NCBI GenBank assembly: GCA_014523625.1
Contig: JAATVP010000149.1
Coordinates: 1-6,169, forward strand
DNA from: Nitrososphaerales archaeon TH5896
GTDB taxonomy: Archaea > Thermoproteota > Nitrososphaeria > Nitrososphaerales > Nitrososphaeraceae
DNA length: 6,169 bases
Reading direction: 5' to 3'
The notes beneath the pieces were generated by a model. That model saw only the letters and a list, made by a program, of their open reading frames with translations. It was not told where the DNA came from and did no database searches. Every line of letters starts with the position of its first letter. Position 1 is the stretch's first letter. A program made the position numbers and the translations under genes. Below, piece by piece: positions 6,100-6,169 of this stretch.

Positions 6100-6106
6100 T
6101 TGTCTA

Positions 6107-6114
6107 CCCCTCCT
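6107..6114 (-). promoter_or_regulatory. Shine-Dalgarno-like site before GTG 6099
   Basis: The minus strand reads AGGAGGGG followed by 7 nt and then GTG. The match to the anti-SD end of 16S rRNA and the spacing are good. It sits within a longer purine-rich run (about 6104-6120), so low-complexity sequence rather than a functional site is possible. Confidence 0.33.
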
Positions 6115-6169
6115 CTCCTATTTCAATATCCTTGGTCAATTATCACCCTTATCCTTACCAAAGGATTAA

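Larger units (their letters stand above)
5469..6169. other. Gene-poor 3' region with repeats and decayed-looking frames
   Basis: No convincing plus-strand gene is present. One plus frame (frame 1, 5530-5890) gives several protein-like runs split only by stops, for example 'KEVCKRLQYVRGLNNEQWWR' (5533-5592), 'MMICDEVKQFITQVMP' (5602-5649), 'HLDLTKFVCDELGE' and 'EEHVLITLEHILKDLT'. This suggests a heavily mutated gene or coincidence in AT-rich DNA. The stretch also holds an inverted repeat (5641-5713), two copies of a 13-nt direct repeat (5498-5510 and 6020-6032) and a pyrimidine-rich end at 6040-6169. No tRNA, rRNA or CRISPR repeat was found. Confidence 0.45.

Noticed and set aside
1..6169. tRNA, rRNA or CRISPR array
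   Set aside because: No T-loop consensus with pairing arms, no rRNA-like conserved blocks and no regularly spaced repeats were seen on either strand.

Overview
The window is AT-rich archaeal DNA. Its likeliest source is an ammonia-oxidising member of the Nitrososphaeria (Thaumarchaeota), perhaps Nitrososphaera- or Nitrosocosmicus-like. This rests on AGA/AGG/ATA-rich codon use, almost no Shine-Dalgarno sequences, TATA elements about 26-35 nt before starts, wide intergenic gaps, and a gene mix (MDR dehydrogenase, COG1926-type phosphoribosyltransferase, stand-alone CBS proteins, GT4 glycosyltransferase) common in that group. The lineage is an inference; no rRNA or marker gene is present.

Layout. 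Positions 1-435 hold the C-terminal 144 codons of a medium-chain alcohol dehydrogenase, followed by a T-rich tandem repeat and a stem-loop. On the minus strand, 1031-607 encodes an unrecognised protein with one C-terminal membrane segment; its reading frame is broken near the N-terminus. A coding-like plus-strand remnant lies at 1089-1256. An intact COG1926-type phosphoribosyltransferase follows (1285-2004). Next is a two-CBS-domain gene (2213-2649) with a clear archaeal promoter but two frameshifts. After a gap of about 500 nt, which contains an orphan TATA-like (AT) tract, come a four-CBS-module protein (3185-4150) and, 55 nt later on the same strand, a GT4-type glycosyltransferase (4206-5468). 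The last 700 nt are gene-poor: an inverted repeat, decayed-looking reading frames, and one possible small minus-strand membrane protein (6099-5905) with a strong Shine-Dalgarno match.

Functionally, the intact genes do not form an obvious pathway. The phosphoribosyltransferase is expected to bind PRPP, and CBS modules usually bind adenine nucleotides or SAM, so a link to nucleotide or energy status is possible but unproven. The glycosyltransferase may be co-transcribed with the four-CBS protein. The main themes are gene decay (two broken genes plus remnants) and an 8-bp palindrome, TTGTACAA, that occurs four times. One copy covers the proposed phosphoribosyltransferase start and another lies just upstream of the glycosyltransferase. 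I did not find a convincing new multi-gene system.
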